Positions 16,889 through 25,549 of a stretch of DNA of 64,000 nucleotides are shown in pieces. Within the stretch, counting starts at the first letter, position 1. Each line of letters opens with the position of its first letter. Location of the stretch: positions 62,001 to 126,000 of the forward strand of contig NZ_QQGY01000006.1 of assembly GCF_003490595.1 (NCBI RefSeq), written 5' to 3'. A program made the position numbers and the translations under genes. This stretch comes from Haemophilus haemolyticus_L (lineage in GTDB: Bacteria > Pseudomonadota > Gammaproteobacteria > Enterobacterales > Pasteurellaceae). The notes beneath the pieces were generated by a model. The model made no database searches. It was not told where the DNA came from and was given only the letters and a program-made list of their open reading frames with translations.

Positions 16889-17557
16889 TTATTTATGGGA
16901 TTTTGCCCAATTTAAGAAACGTGTTTGAGTTTCTTTATCAGCTTGTTGGAACCAATACTGGAGCTGTTGCTCTGCAACGTTTTCACCTTGAACAACCACT
17001 TTACCTTTATTCGCTTTTGCATTGCTTGCTGGAGTAGCGACCATTGGGCTAGCAGCTGTGGTTGCAGCAAATGCAGAAACAGATGCAGTTGCACCAGAGG
17101 CATTATATTCAGCAAGATCATTCACCACATTAGCACTTGGGAATAAACCTTCTTGTTTTAACACATCTACTTTCGCTGAAATGGCATTACCTGATTTTGT
17201 TTTTACGCTAATGCTTGGCATCTCATTGAATTTATCGCTTTCAGAACGACTACGAATAACTGGCGCAGAAATAACAAGATCCTCTGTGCTACCTTGGAAT
17301 GTCACAATTACTGGATTAGATTCAAAAAGGGTTTGGCTAGATCCAGAACCAATAATTTCACTTAAACGAACAACAACCTGATGGTTTTGGGTGTCATTTA
17401 CAGCAAAGGTTTTAGCATCCTTTGCAAGAGATTTAGATGCCTTTTGACCATCAATGGCTAAAAGCTCAAGGTTAGATGAAGTAGAAACCATGCCAGCAAA
17501 AGTCGCTGTGCTAGCACATAATGTTGCAAGACCTAATACAACAGCACGTAATTTCAT
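16889..17557 (-). CDS. UPF0319/DUF2057 (YccT-like) secreted protein
   Basis: A 222-residue protein with a Sec signal peptide (MKLRAVVLGLATLCASTATFA, cut before GMVS). The body (about 22-140) matches the DUF2057/UPF0319 family: LELLAIDGQKASKSL, HQVVVRLSEIIGSGS and NPVIVTFQGSTEDL. E. coli YccT has been described as an inhibitor of curli assembly, but Haemophilus has no curli, so its job here is open. The segment 150-185 is Ala/Ser/Thr-rich and low in complexity. The C-terminal LQYWFQQADKETQTRFLNWA is conserved in the family. It is followed by yccS on the same strand. Confidence 0.85.
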   Translation of the reverse strand: MKLRAVVLGLATLCASTATFAGMVSTSSNLELLAIDGQKASKSLAKDAKTFAVNDTQNHQVVVRLSEIIGSGSSQTLFESNPVIVTFQGSTEDLVISAPVIRSRSESDKFNEMPSISVKTKSGNAISAKVDVLKQEGLFPSANVVNDLAEYNASGATASVSAFAATTAASPMVATPASNAKANKGKVVVQGENVAEQQLQYWFQQADKETQTRFLNWAKSHK

Positions 17558-17757
17558 AATTGCTCCTTTGGTATAAATGAAATTCTTGCCTATGCTATGC
17601 TAAATCAGGAAAAATGAAAATAAAAAAGTGAGAATTGGTTTAAAAACCTTTGTTGTAATAGCACAAATACTCACAATATTTTATCATATTGATGTCTAGC
17701 CTAGTCACAACTAGTAAAAAGCACAATGTAATCTATTAAATATCAATAGGAGTAACA

Positions 17758-18819
17758 ATGTTAAACGATATTTTAACTGGCTATGGAATTTTTATTCTGG
17801 AAATTTTGACAATTTTATTACTCATTCTTGCTATTGTTGGTTTGGTAATTTCTTATCGTCAACATAACAAATCTAAAATAGGGGAATTAGAAATTAAAGA
17901 TTTATCTGAAGAATTTGATCATCAAGTTCGTGTATTGCGTGATTTTAATCTTTCAGAAGAAGAGCTAAAACAGCAAGCGAAAGCAGAGAAAAAAGCCGAA
18001 AAACAAAAGGCTAAAAAACGTAAAGAGAAATTAAAAAAAGGTGAAATCTTAGATGACGAAAAGAAAAGCCGTGTGTATGTCTTAGATTTTCATGGTGATA
18101 TTTCAGCATCAGAAACGACCGCACTTCGCGAAGAAATTTCAGCAATCTTAAATGTAGCAACACCAGAAGACGAAGTATTATTACGTTTAGAAAGCCCGGG
18201 CGGTATTGTTCATGATTATGGGTTTGCAGCCTCTCAGTTGTCTCGTTTGAAACAAAAAGGCATAAAATTAACCATGGCTGTAGATAAGGTTGCCGCAAGT
18301 GGCGGTTATATGATGGCTTGTGTAGCAGATAAAATTGTATCTGCGCCTTTTGCTGTCATTGGTTCTATTGGCGTCGTAGCACAAATTCCAAACGTTCATC
18401 GTTTATTGAAAAAGTATGATGTTGATGTAGATGTGATGACTGCGGGTGAGTTTAAACGCACAGTAACTGTATTAGGTGAGAATACCGAAAAAGGTAAACA
18501 AAAATTTCAACAAGAGTTGGAAGAAACACATCAATTATTTAAACAATTCGTCTCACAGAATCGCCCTTGTGTAGATATTGATAAAATTGCTACTGGGGAA
18601 CATTGGTTTGGCCAACAAGCAATCGACTTGAAATTAGTCGATGAAATTTCAACCAGTGATGATTTAATTTTAGAAAAAATGAAAGAAAAACATGTGTTAA
18701 GTGTGAAATATCGATTGAAAAAATCATTGATCAAAAAATTAGGTCGCCAGGCTGAAGAAAGTGCGGTAAATATTGTTCATCGTTATACCACAAAGCCGTC
18801 AAATAATTTTATACACTAA
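17758..18819 (+). CDS. sohB: SohB family inner-membrane serine peptidase (S49)
   Basis: A 353-residue S49 peptidase related to signal peptide peptidase A. An N-terminal membrane helix (residues 11-33) is followed by a highly charged linker (60-95, KAEKKAEKQKAKKRKEKLKK) and the protease domain. RLESPGGIVHDYG forms the oxyanion region. The nucleophile Ser is in VAASGGYMMACVADKI, and the general-base Lys is in AGEFKRTVTVLGE. Peptidases of this family are thought to act near the periplasmic face of the inner membrane. E. coli SohB suppresses a degP defect in multicopy. It stands alone here. Confidence 0.94.
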   Translation: MLNDILTGYGIFILEILTILLLILAIVGLVISYRQHNKSKIGELEIKDLSEEFDHQVRVLRDFNLSEEELKQQAKAEKKAEKQKAKKRKEKLKKGEILDDEKKSRVYVLDFHGDISASETTALREEISAILNVATPEDEVLLRLESPGGIVHDYGFAASQLSRLKQKGIKLTMAVDKVAASGGYMMACVADKIVSAPFAVIGSIGVVAQIPNVHRLLKKYDVDVDVMTAGEFKRTVTVLGENTEKGKQKFQQELEETHQLFKQFVSQNRPCVDIDKIATGEHWFGQQAIDLKLVDEISTSDDLILEKMKEKHVLSVKYRLKKSLIKKLGRQAEESAVNIVHRYTTKPSNNFIH

Positions 18820-18999
18820 AATAGATACCTTTACATTACTTTACAAAAAAGAAAGCTAGTTCACTAATTTTAGTATTTACAAGGCAATTCTTTGCTATTA
18901 GTATATGCGGCCGAAACTTTGACAGTTTTATAATATTTAATTCGTGAAGTTTAGTTATCCTCTTTCCAAAGAGTTATTGACAAATAAAAGGTAAAACAA

Positions 19000-19851
19000 A
19001 TGAAATTATCTCGTATTTTATTATCAAGCATTGCTATTGCAACTGTTGCCGCTTGTGGCAACTTAAGCAAAGTGACTGACGCAGGTACCCCAGAATATAA
19101 AGACGTAAATGGTGAACAAGTTCCTCAATTAGTATGGCCTAAAATTGATTCAGCGAAGTTCAATCATGATGGTAGCCAATTTGGTACTTGGCCAAACTGG
19201 GATAATGTACGCATGATTGAAAATGGTATGAACAAAGATCAAATTCGTCAATTAATTGGTGATCCACACTTCACTGAAGGCTTGTATGGTGTATCTGAAT
19301 GGGATTATGTATTCAATTATCGTGAAAATGGCACCCACAAAATTTGTCAATATAAAGTATTATTTGATAAAAACCATAATGCGCAAAGTTTCTTCTGGTA
19401 TCCAAACGGTTGTAACGGAAATTCAGCATTCAATTTGAGTGGCGACTCCTTATTTGATTTTAACAAAGATACTTTAACAGCTCAGGGTAAGAAGGTAGTT
19501 GATAGTGTTGCATCTCAATTAAAATCTACTGGTGCGAAAGAAGTTAAAGTTGCTGGTTATACAGATCGTTTAGGTTCTGATGCTTACAATTTGGATCTAT
19601 CTCAACGTCGTGCAAATACCGTTAAAGCTCGTTTAGTTGAAGATGGTGTAAATTCTCTAATTACTGCTGTAGGCTATGGTAAAAATCCTCAAGTAAAAGC
19701 TTGTGAGGGTATTAATGGACAAGCGTTAAAAGATTGTTTACGTCCTAATCGTCGTGTTGAGATCACTGCCTCTGGTTCTGAATTAAAACTACAAGAAGGT
19801 GGAAAATCTAACGGTGGTACTCAAGGTCCAGTAAAACTATACCAAAAATAA
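19000..19851 (+). CDS. BamE-like plus OmpA-C lipoprotein
   Basis: A 283-residue predicted lipoprotein. The signal peptide MKLSRILLSSIAIATVAAC ends in a lipobox (VAAC, Cys19), and Asn at +3 argues against inner-membrane retention, so the outer membrane is likely. Residues about 65-135 look like an SmpA/OmlA (BamE) fold: MIENGMNKDQIRQLIGDPHF and SEWDYVFNYRENG. Residues about 145-258 are an OmpA C-terminal peptidoglycan-binding domain: DSLFDFNKDTLTAQGKKVVD, GYTDRLGSDAYNLDLSQRRA and RPNRRVEI. A 25-residue polar tail follows. It could tether the outer membrane to the wall; a BAM role is only suggested by the fold. It lies alone between sohB and rnfA. Confidence 0.85.
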   Translation: MKLSRILLSSIAIATVAACGNLSKVTDAGTPEYKDVNGEQVPQLVWPKIDSAKFNHDGSQFGTWPNWDNVRMIENGMNKDQIRQLIGDPHFTEGLYGVSEWDYVFNYRENGTHKICQYKVLFDKNHNAQSFFWYPNGCNGNSAFNLSGDSLFDFNKDTLTAQGKKVVDSVASQLKSTGAKEVKVAGYTDRLGSDAYNLDLSQRRANTVKARLVEDGVNSLITAVGYGKNPQVKACEGINGQALKDCLRPNRRVEITASGSELKLQEGGKSNGGTQGPVKLYQK

Positions 19852-19920
19852 TTGATATAGAACGTCAAATAGTACTCTACTCACATAAATCAAGTTGAGT
19901 ATTGTTAATTCAGATATTGC

Positions 19921-19956
19921 GCAGCTAATCATTTAAATGATTAGCTGCATTTTTTA
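19921..19956 (+). terminator. Terminator after the BamE-OmpA lipoprotein gene
   Basis: GCAGCTAATCAT and ATGATTAGCTGC form a perfect 12-bp stem around TTAA, followed by ATTTTTT. It is a strong intrinsic terminator. Confidence 0.9.
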
Positions 19957-20073
19957 TTCATATCTAACAAAACGTGAAAATCTCAATTTTCTCTTTCTCC
20001 TACCCCAAATTTTCTATTGTTATCGTTCCTATAAATGAGGATAATAGCCGACTTATACACAAGGCAGAAAGCA

Positions 20074-20652
20074 ATGACACACTATATTTTATTAATTATC
20101 GGTACTGCGCTGATTAACAACTTTGTATTAGTGAAATTCTTAGGACTTTGTCCTTTTATGGGCGTATCCAAAAAAATTGAAACCGCAGTGGGAATGGGAC
20201 TAGCAACAATGTTTGTATTAACAGTTGCCTCCCTTTGTGCATATTTAGTTGATCATTATATTCTTATTCCCTTAAATGCTACTTTTTTACGCACATTAGT
20301 ATTTATTTTGGTTATTGCCGTAGTTGTACAATTTACCGAAATGGTGATAAATAAAACTAGCCCAACACTATATCGTTTACTTGGAATTTTCTTGCCTTTG
20401 ATAACCACAAACTGTGCAGTTCTCGGTGTCGCATTATTAAATGTAAATCTTGCTCATAATTTAACGGAGTCTGTCGTTTATGGTTTTGGTGCATCTCTTG
20501 GGTTTGCACTTGTATTAGTGCTTTTTGCTGCGCTTCGTGAACGTCTTGTAGCTGCCGACGTACCTTTAACTTTCAAAGGTTCATCTATCGCACTTATCAC
20601 AGCTGGTTTAATGTCTCTCGCATTTATGGGATTCACAGGGCTAGTGAAGTAA
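20074..20652 (+). CDS. rnfA: Rnf/Rsx electron transport complex subunit A
   Basis: An integral membrane subunit of the Rnf complex (Rsx in E. coli), which moves electrons between NADH and ferredoxin and pumps ions. It has 192 residues from MTHYILLIIGTALINNFVLV. The longer frame from 20035 was rejected because 192 is the family length. Six hydrophobic helices are evident. FLGLCPFMGVSKK and PLITTNCAVLGVALLN are the two pseudo-symmetric motifs whose cysteines hold a cluster in the membrane. It is the first gene of rnfA-orf-rnfBCDGE-nth. Confidence 0.97.
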   Translation: MTHYILLIIGTALINNFVLVKFLGLCPFMGVSKKIETAVGMGLATMFVLTVASLCAYLVDHYILIPLNATFLRTLVFILVIAVVVQFTEMVINKTSPTLYRLLGIFLPLITTNCAVLGVALLNVNLAHNLTESVVYGFGASLGFALVLVLFAALRERLVAADVPLTFKGSSIALITAGLMSLAFMGFTGLVK

Positions 20653-20656
20653 TAAC

Positions 20657-20740
20657 ATGATCTATCTTTTAATGGCTATTACCATTTTGATTTTATTTAT
20701 TGGGTTCTCTCAGTATTTTTCAGGAAAAAGAAAGAAATAA
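20657..20740 (+). CDS. Predicted 27-aa single-helix membrane peptide between rnfA and rnfB
   Basis: ATG at 20657, 4 bp after the rnfA stop, opens a 27-codon frame: MIYLLMAITILILFIGFS, then QYFSGKRKK and a TAA stop. That stop shares its last A with the rnfB ATG at 20740 (TAATG). The peptide is one hydrophobic helix (residues 2-18) with a basic tail (KRKK), so an N-out, C-in orientation is expected. The tight spacing on both sides fits a translated gene coupled to rnfB. It is too short for routine gene calling. I do not recognise a named family. It could be a small Rnf subunit or assembly factor, or simply a translational coupler. Confidence 0.6.
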   Translation: MIYLLMAITILILFIGFSQYFSGKRKK

Positions 20741-21321
20741 TGACCCTTCTATTCATCATAATCACTTTACTCGCTTTAATTTTCGGTGCGATTTTAGGCT
20801 TTGCTTCACTTAAACTCAAAGTTGAAGCAGATCCCATTGTGGAAAAAATCGACTCTATTTTGCCACAAAGCCAATGCGGGCAATGTGGTTATCCGGGATG
20901 CAAACCATACGCTGAAGCTATTTGCAATGGAGATGAAATCACAAAATGTATTCCTGGTGGTCAACCTACCATCGTGAAAATTGCAGAGATTTTAGGTGTT
21001 GATGTGCCAGCAATGGATGGAGTAGAAGAACCTATCGAGAAAGTCGCTTTTATTGATGAAAATATGTGTATTGGCTGCACAAAATGTATCCAAGCCTGTC
21101 CTGTTGATGCCATTATTGGTACAAATAAATTCATGCATACGATCATTCCAGATCTCTGTACAGGTTGTGAACTTTGCGTAGCGCCCTGCCCAACAGATTG
21201 TATCTCAATGATTCCCGTGAAAAAAAATATCGATAATTGGGATTGGAAGTTTGATGCAAAATTAGTCATTCCAGTAATGAATGTAAATGGCACTGAGAAA
21301 AAATTGGTTGTGGGGGAATAA
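20740..21321 (+). CDS. rnfB: Rnf/Rsx complex subunit B (ferredoxin-like)
   Basis: A membrane-anchored iron-sulfur subunit of 193 residues. An N-terminal helix (residues 3-24) is followed by the Fe4S domain CGQCGYPGCKPYAEAIC (47-63). Two 8Fe ferredoxin motifs follow: CIGCTKCIQACPVDAIIG and CTGCELCVAPCPTDCISM. In Rnf it links ferredoxin to the membrane chain. Its start overlaps the stop of the upstream 27-codon frame, and rnfC begins directly after its stop. Confidence 0.97.
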   Translation: MTLLFIIITLLALIFGAILGFASLKLKVEADPIVEKIDSILPQSQCGQCGYPGCKPYAEAICNGDEITKCIPGGQPTIVKIAEILGVDVPAMDGVEEPIEKVAFIDENMCIGCTKCIQACPVDAIIGTNKFMHTIIPDLCTGCELCVAPCPTDCISMIPVKKNIDNWDWKFDAKLVIPVMNVNGTEKKLVVGE

Positions 21322-23844
21322 ATGGCGGACGTATTATCTCGTTTCAATTCCGGTAAATTATGGGATTTCAAAGGTGGCATTCATCCGCCTGAAATGAAAT
21401 CACAATCTAATTCACAACCATTACGTCATCACCCTTTAATCACGGATTTTTACATTCCTCTTAAACAACATGCAGGAACAATAGGTAACCTATTAGTAAA
21501 GGAAGGTGATTACGTACTGAAAGGTCAATCCTTAACAAAAGGCGATGGCTTGCGTATGTTGCCCGTTCATGCGCCAACTTCAGGCACAATTAAATCAATT
21601 AAATCTTATGTCGCTGCACATCCGTCTGGTCTTGATGAACCTACAATTCATTTGCAAGCAGATGGCTTAGATCAATGGCTAGAGCGTAATCCTATTGACG
21701 ATTTTTTGACACTCTCGCCAGAACAACTCATTAACAAAATCTATCAAGCAGGTATAGCTGGCTTAGGCGGTGCAGTATTTCCGACTGCCGCTAAAATTCA
21801 ATCAGCAGAGAAAAAAGTTAAACTCTTAATTATCAATGGTGCAGAATGTGAGCCTTATATTACTTGTGATGATCGTCTTATGCGTGAACGCGCCGATGAA
21901 ATCATCGAAGGCATTCGTATTTTGCGTTATATCCTACGACCTGAGAACGTAGTCATCGCCATTGAAGATAACAAACCTGAAGCAATAGAGGTAATTCGTA
22001 AAGCGCTACAAGGAGCAAATGACATTAGCGTTCGCGTGATTCCAACAAAATATCCTTCGGGTGCCGCAAAACAGCTTATTTATTTACTTACAGGAATGGA
22101 AGTGCCAAGTGGTGCGCGTTCTTCTAGTATTGGTGTACTGATGCATAATGTTGGTACAGCCTTTGCAATTAAAAGAGCGGTTATAAATGACGAACCTTTA
22201 ATTGAACGTGTCGTCACCCTTACTGGTGATAAAATTCCTGAAAAAGGTAATTACTGGGTCCGACTTGGTACACCAATTTCTCAAGTACTGGCGCACGCTG
22301 GCTATCAGTTTGATGAACGTTATCCAGTATTTGCGGGGGGCCCAATGATGGGATTGGAACTTTCCAATCTTAATGCACCAGTGACAAAAATTGTCAACTG
22401 CTTGCTTGCACCAGACTATTTTGAGTATGCAGAACCAGAGCCTGAACAAGCTTGTATTCGCTGTTCTAGCTGTTCTGATGCCTGCCCAGTCAATTTGATG
22501 CCACAGCAACTCTACTGGTTTGCGCGTAGTGAAGATCACAAAAAATCGGAAGAATACGCCCTAAAAGATTGTATCGAGTGTGGGATTTGTGCCTACGTAT
22601 GCCCAAGCCATATTCCGCTGATTCAGTATTTCCGCCAAGAAAAAGCAAAAATTTGGCAAATAAAAGAAAAACAGAAAAAATCAGATGAAGCCAAAATTCG
22701 CTTTGAAGCGAAACAAGCGCGAATGGAACGTGAAGAACAAGAGCGTAAAGCACGTTCACAACGTGCAGCAGAAGCACGTCGAGAAGAATTAGCGAAAACC
22801 AAAGGTGAAGATCCTGTTAAAGCAGCGCTAGAACGCTTGAAAGCGAAAAAAGCCAATGAAACAGAATCAATACAAGTTAAAACGATTACCTCAGAAAAAG
22901 GGGAAGTTTTACCTGATAACGCTGATTTAATGGCACAACGTAAAGCTCGTCGCCTGGCTCGTCAACAAGCGGAATCTCAAGTCGAAAACCAAGAACAACA
23001 AACTCAACCAACCGATGCGAAAAAAGCAGCAGTTGCAGCCGCACTTGCTCGAGCAAAAGCGAAAAAACTTGCACAAGCAAATGAAACCGCTGAATCAGTC
23101 TCAAATACTCAAACCGTAGAAAGTGCGGTAGAAAAAACAGACGAAAATTCAACCGCACTTGATCCGAAAAAAGCGGCGGTAGCTGCAGCGATTGCCCGTG
23201 CAAAAGCAAAAAAACTTGCTCAAGCAAATGAAACCGCTGAATCAGTCTCAAAAAGTCAAGCCGTAGAAAGTGCGGTAGAAAAAACAGAAGAAAATTCAAC
23301 TGCACTCGATCCGAAAAAAGCGGCGGTAGCTGCAGCGATTGCTCGTGCAAAAGCAAAAAAACTTGCTCAAGTGAATAGAACTACAGAATCAGTTCCAAGC
23401 ACTCAAGCCGTAGAAAGTGCGGTAGAAAAAACAGACGAAAATTCAACCGCACTTGATCCGAAAAAAGCGGCGGTAGCTGCAGCGATTGCCCGTGCAAAAG
23501 CAAAAAAACTTGCTCAAGCAAATGAAACCGCTGAATCAGTCTCAAACGATCAAACCGTAGAAAGTGCGGTAGAAAAAACAGAAGAAAATTCAACCGCACT
23601 TGACCCGAAAAAAGCGGCGGTAGCTGCAGCGATTGCCCGTGCAAAAGCAAAAAAACTTGCTCAAGCAAATGAAACCGCTGAATCAGTCTCAAACGATCAA
23701 ACCGTAGAAAGTGCGGTAGAAAAAACAGACGCAAATTCAACCGCACTTGACCCGAAAAAAGCGGCGGTAGCTGCAGCTATTGCTCGAGCAAAAGCAAAGA
23801 AATTGGCAAAAACACAAGCAACATTAGAAAATAATCAGGAATAA
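21322..23844 (+). CDS. rnfC: Rnf/Rsx complex subunit C with long repetitive C-terminus
   Basis: Peripheral NADH-dehydrogenase-like subunit carrying FMN and two [4Fe-4S] clusters. Residues about 20-450 are the conserved core: the N-terminal barrel, then GLGGAVFPTAAK and INGAECEPYITCDDRLM for nucleotide and FMN binding, then cluster motifs CIRCSSCSDACPVNLMP (from 378) and CIECGICAYVCPSHIP (from 417). Residues about 455-560 are a charged coiled coil. From about residue 565 the tail is made of tandem 49-residue repeats (KKAAVAAAIARAKAKKLA core), giving 840 residues in all. Tail length varies between gammaproteobacteria and is not needed for the catalytic core. Each repeat encodes uptake signals in both orientations. 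Confidence 0.96.
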   Translation: MADVLSRFNSGKLWDFKGGIHPPEMKSQSNSQPLRHHPLITDFYIPLKQHAGTIGNLLVKEGDYVLKGQSLTKGDGLRMLPVHAPTSGTIKSIKSYVAAHPSGLDEPTIHLQADGLDQWLERNPIDDFLTLSPEQLINKIYQAGIAGLGGAVFPTAAKIQSAEKKVKLLIINGAECEPYITCDDRLMRERADEIIEGIRILRYILRPENVVIAIEDNKPEAIEVIRKALQGANDISVRVIPTKYPSGAAKQLIYLLTGMEVPSGARSSSIGVLMHNVGTAFAIKRAVINDEPLIERVVTLTGDKIPEKGNYWVRLGTPISQVLAHAGYQFDERYPVFAGGPMMGLELSNLNAPVTKIVNCLLAPDYFEYAEPEPEQACIRCSSCSDACPVNLMPQQLYWFARSEDHKKSEEYALKDCIECGICAYVCPSHIPLIQYFRQEKAKIWQIKEKQKKSDEAKIRFEAKQARMEREEQERKARSQRAAEARREELAKTKGEDPVKAALERLKAKKANETESIQVKTITSEKGEVLPDNADLMAQRKARRLARQQAESQVENQEQQTQPTDAKKAAVAAALARAKAKKLAQANETAESVSNTQTVESAVEKTDENSTALDPKKAAVAAAIARAKAKKLAQANETAESVSKSQAVESAVEKTEENSTALDPKKAAVAAAIARAKAKKLAQVNRTTESVPSTQAVESAVEKTDENSTALDPKKAAVAAAIARAKAKKLAQANETAESVSNDQTVESAVEKTEENSTALDPKKAAVAAAIARAKAKKLAQANETAESVSNDQTVESAVEKTDANSTALDPKKAAVAAAIARAKAKKLAKTQATLENNQE
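23014..23800 (+). repeat. 147-bp tandem repeats in the rnfC 3' end
   Basis: A unit beginning at the codons for D-P-K-K-A-A-V-A recurs at 23161, 23308, 23455, 23602 and 23749, exactly 147 bp apart (49 codons). A diverged first copy begins at 23014 and the last is partial. Units carry GAAAGTGCGGTA (residues ESAV) and, in most, ACCGCACTT (TAL), so the array is also a dense cluster of uptake signals. Near-identity between units implies recent expansion or gene conversion. Confidence 0.95.
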
Positions 23845-23848
23845 AATA

Positions 23849-24925
23849 ATGTTTAAAATGGTTAGCTCTCCTCATACTCATTCGGGGAAACTCACAGCGC
23901 GTATTATGCTTTGGGTAATGTTGGCAATGATGCCAGCTTTTTTCACGCAAATTTATTATTTTGGATTTGGCGTGGTGCTTCAATCCGCATTAGCCATTGG
24001 TACAGCAATCATTGCGGAATTTATTGCAATAAAACTACGTGGTAAAAAACCGCTCAATTATCTTTCAGATTTCAGCGTATCCCTGACTGCTTTAATTTTG
24101 GCAATGGCTATTCCACCTTATGCGCCTTATTGGGTCATCATCATTGGAACACTTTGTGCAGTTTTATTAGGTAAACAGGTTTATGGTGGCTTAGGACAAA
24201 ATCCATTCAATCCTGCGATGATTGGCTATGTAATTCTTTTAATTTCATTCCCGTTACAAATGACAACTTGGATGCCACCAATTAATTTATTACAGGAACC
24301 ACCGACTTTTTCAGATACTTTTTCATTAATATTTTCAGGCTTAACCACTGATGGATTTACGCTTTCACAACTTACGGATAACATTGATGGCATCACCCAA
24401 GCAACGCCTTTGGATAGCGCAAAAATTTTCTATAAAAGTCACACTCAATTAAATGATTTTTATGAATTGATTAAACTGCCGATTTTTATGGGTAATGGAA
24501 CCGATTTCGCTCAAGGATGGTGGCAAGTCAACGTGGCTTTCTTAGCGGGCGGAATTTTCCTTATTTTAAAACGTGTCATTCACTGGCAAATTCCAGTGGC
24601 GATGCTTGTCACCTTTTTCTGTTTAGCCACCGCGACCGCTTTTACTGGTTTCACGCATTTAAGTGCGATTAGCCAACTTGTGAGTGGAGCAATGATGTTT
24701 GGCGCATTTTTTATTGCGACAGATCCTGTCACAGCCTCGATTACACCACGAGGAAAAATTATTTTTGGCGCATTAGTAGGATTATTTGTCTATCTCATTC
24801 GCTATCACGGAAACTTTCCAGATGGTGTAGCATTCGCAATTTTATTAAGTAATATTTGCGTTCCACTTATCGATCATTACACACGTCCGCGCGTATCTGG
24901 TTATCCAACAAAAGGAAAAAAATAA
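23849..24925 (+). CDS. rnfD: Rnf/Rsx complex subunit D
   Basis: An integral membrane subunit of 358 residues related to NqrB, with about nine to ten helices. It carries a covalently bound FMN on a Thr in the periplasmic-side loop. The segment DGITQATPLDSAKIF near residue 185 fits that site. KPLNYLSDFSVSLTALILAM and GGLGQNPFNPAMIGYV are family signatures. The stop overlaps the rnfG start as TAATG. Confidence 0.96.
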   Translation: MFKMVSSPHTHSGKLTARIMLWVMLAMMPAFFTQIYYFGFGVVLQSALAIGTAIIAEFIAIKLRGKKPLNYLSDFSVSLTALILAMAIPPYAPYWVIIIGTLCAVLLGKQVYGGLGQNPFNPAMIGYVILLISFPLQMTTWMPPINLLQEPPTFSDTFSLIFSGLTTDGFTLSQLTDNIDGITQATPLDSAKIFYKSHTQLNDFYELIKLPIFMGNGTDFAQGWWQVNVAFLAGGIFLILKRVIHWQIPVAMLVTFFCLATATAFTGFTHLSAISQLVSGAMMFGAFFIATDPVTASITPRGKIIFGALVGLFVYLIRYHGNFPDGVAFAILLSNICVPLIDHYTRPRVSGYPTKGKK

Positions 24926-25548
24926 TGGGCACAGTAAAAATCACATCGCGTTACGGGATACTATTAGGCTTTGTCGCCCTACTCTGCACAGCAATTTCTG
25001 CGGGTATTTTTTTCCTAACCAAAGATAAAATTGATGCAGTAATGGCAGCACAACAACGAGAATTGCTTTTACAGGTCATTCCACAAGATTATTTCAATAA
25101 TAATCTGTTAGAAAGTGCGGTTATTCCTCAAAATAAAAATTTGGTGGGCATTCAGAAAATTTATTTTGCTAAAAAAGATGGAAATGTATCTGCCTATGCC
25201 TATGAAACCACCGCACCTGATGGCTATTCTGGCGATATTCGCTTGCTTGTGGGATTAGATCCGAAAGGTGAAATTTTAGGTGTACGAGTTATTGAACACC
25301 ATGAAACACCTGGCTTAGGCGATAAAATTGAACTTCGTATTTCCAACTGGATTTTAAATTTCACTCATCAGTCGATTAATGAGCATAATTTAAGCGAATG
25401 GGCAGTAAAAAAAGATGGCGGAAAATTTGATCAATTTTCTGGGGCAACCATTACACCTCGCGCAGTGGTGAATCAAACTAAACGCTCAGCATTAATCATG
25501 CTAAATAACCAACCCTTGTTACAACAGCTTTCAACACAAATGAAATAA
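24925..25548 (+). CDS. rnfG: Rnf/Rsx complex subunit G (flavoprotein)
   Basis: A periplasmic-facing flavoprotein of 207 residues anchored by one helix (about 10-31). FMN is attached through phosphoester to Thr175 in the motif SGATITPRAVV. RVIEHHETPGLGDKIE is the other conserved segment. The start at 24925 (MGTVKITSRYG) was chosen over a frame beginning 69 bp upstream inside rnfD, because it gives the family length and overlaps the rnfD stop. Confidence 0.96.
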   Translation: MGTVKITSRYGILLGFVALLCTAISAGIFFLTKDKIDAVMAAQQRELLLQVIPQDYFNNNLLESAVIPQNKNLVGIQKIYFAKKDGNVSAYAYETTAPDGYSGDIRLLVGLDPKGEILGVRVIEHHETPGLGDKIELRISNWILNFTHQSINEHNLSEWAVKKDGGKFDQFSGATITPRAVVNQTKRSALIMLNNQPLLQQLSTQMK

Positions 25549-25549
25549 T

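Noticed and set aside
18820..18999. Promoter built from TTGACAG and TATAAT near 18918-18933
   Set aside because: The two hexamers are only about five bases apart, too close for a sigma-70 promoter.
22886..23746. Long minus-strand open frames over rnfC and the possibility of a repeat array such as CRISPR
   Set aside because: The repeats are in-frame coding units of 147 bp with no unique spacers; the antisense frames merely mirror the repeated codons.
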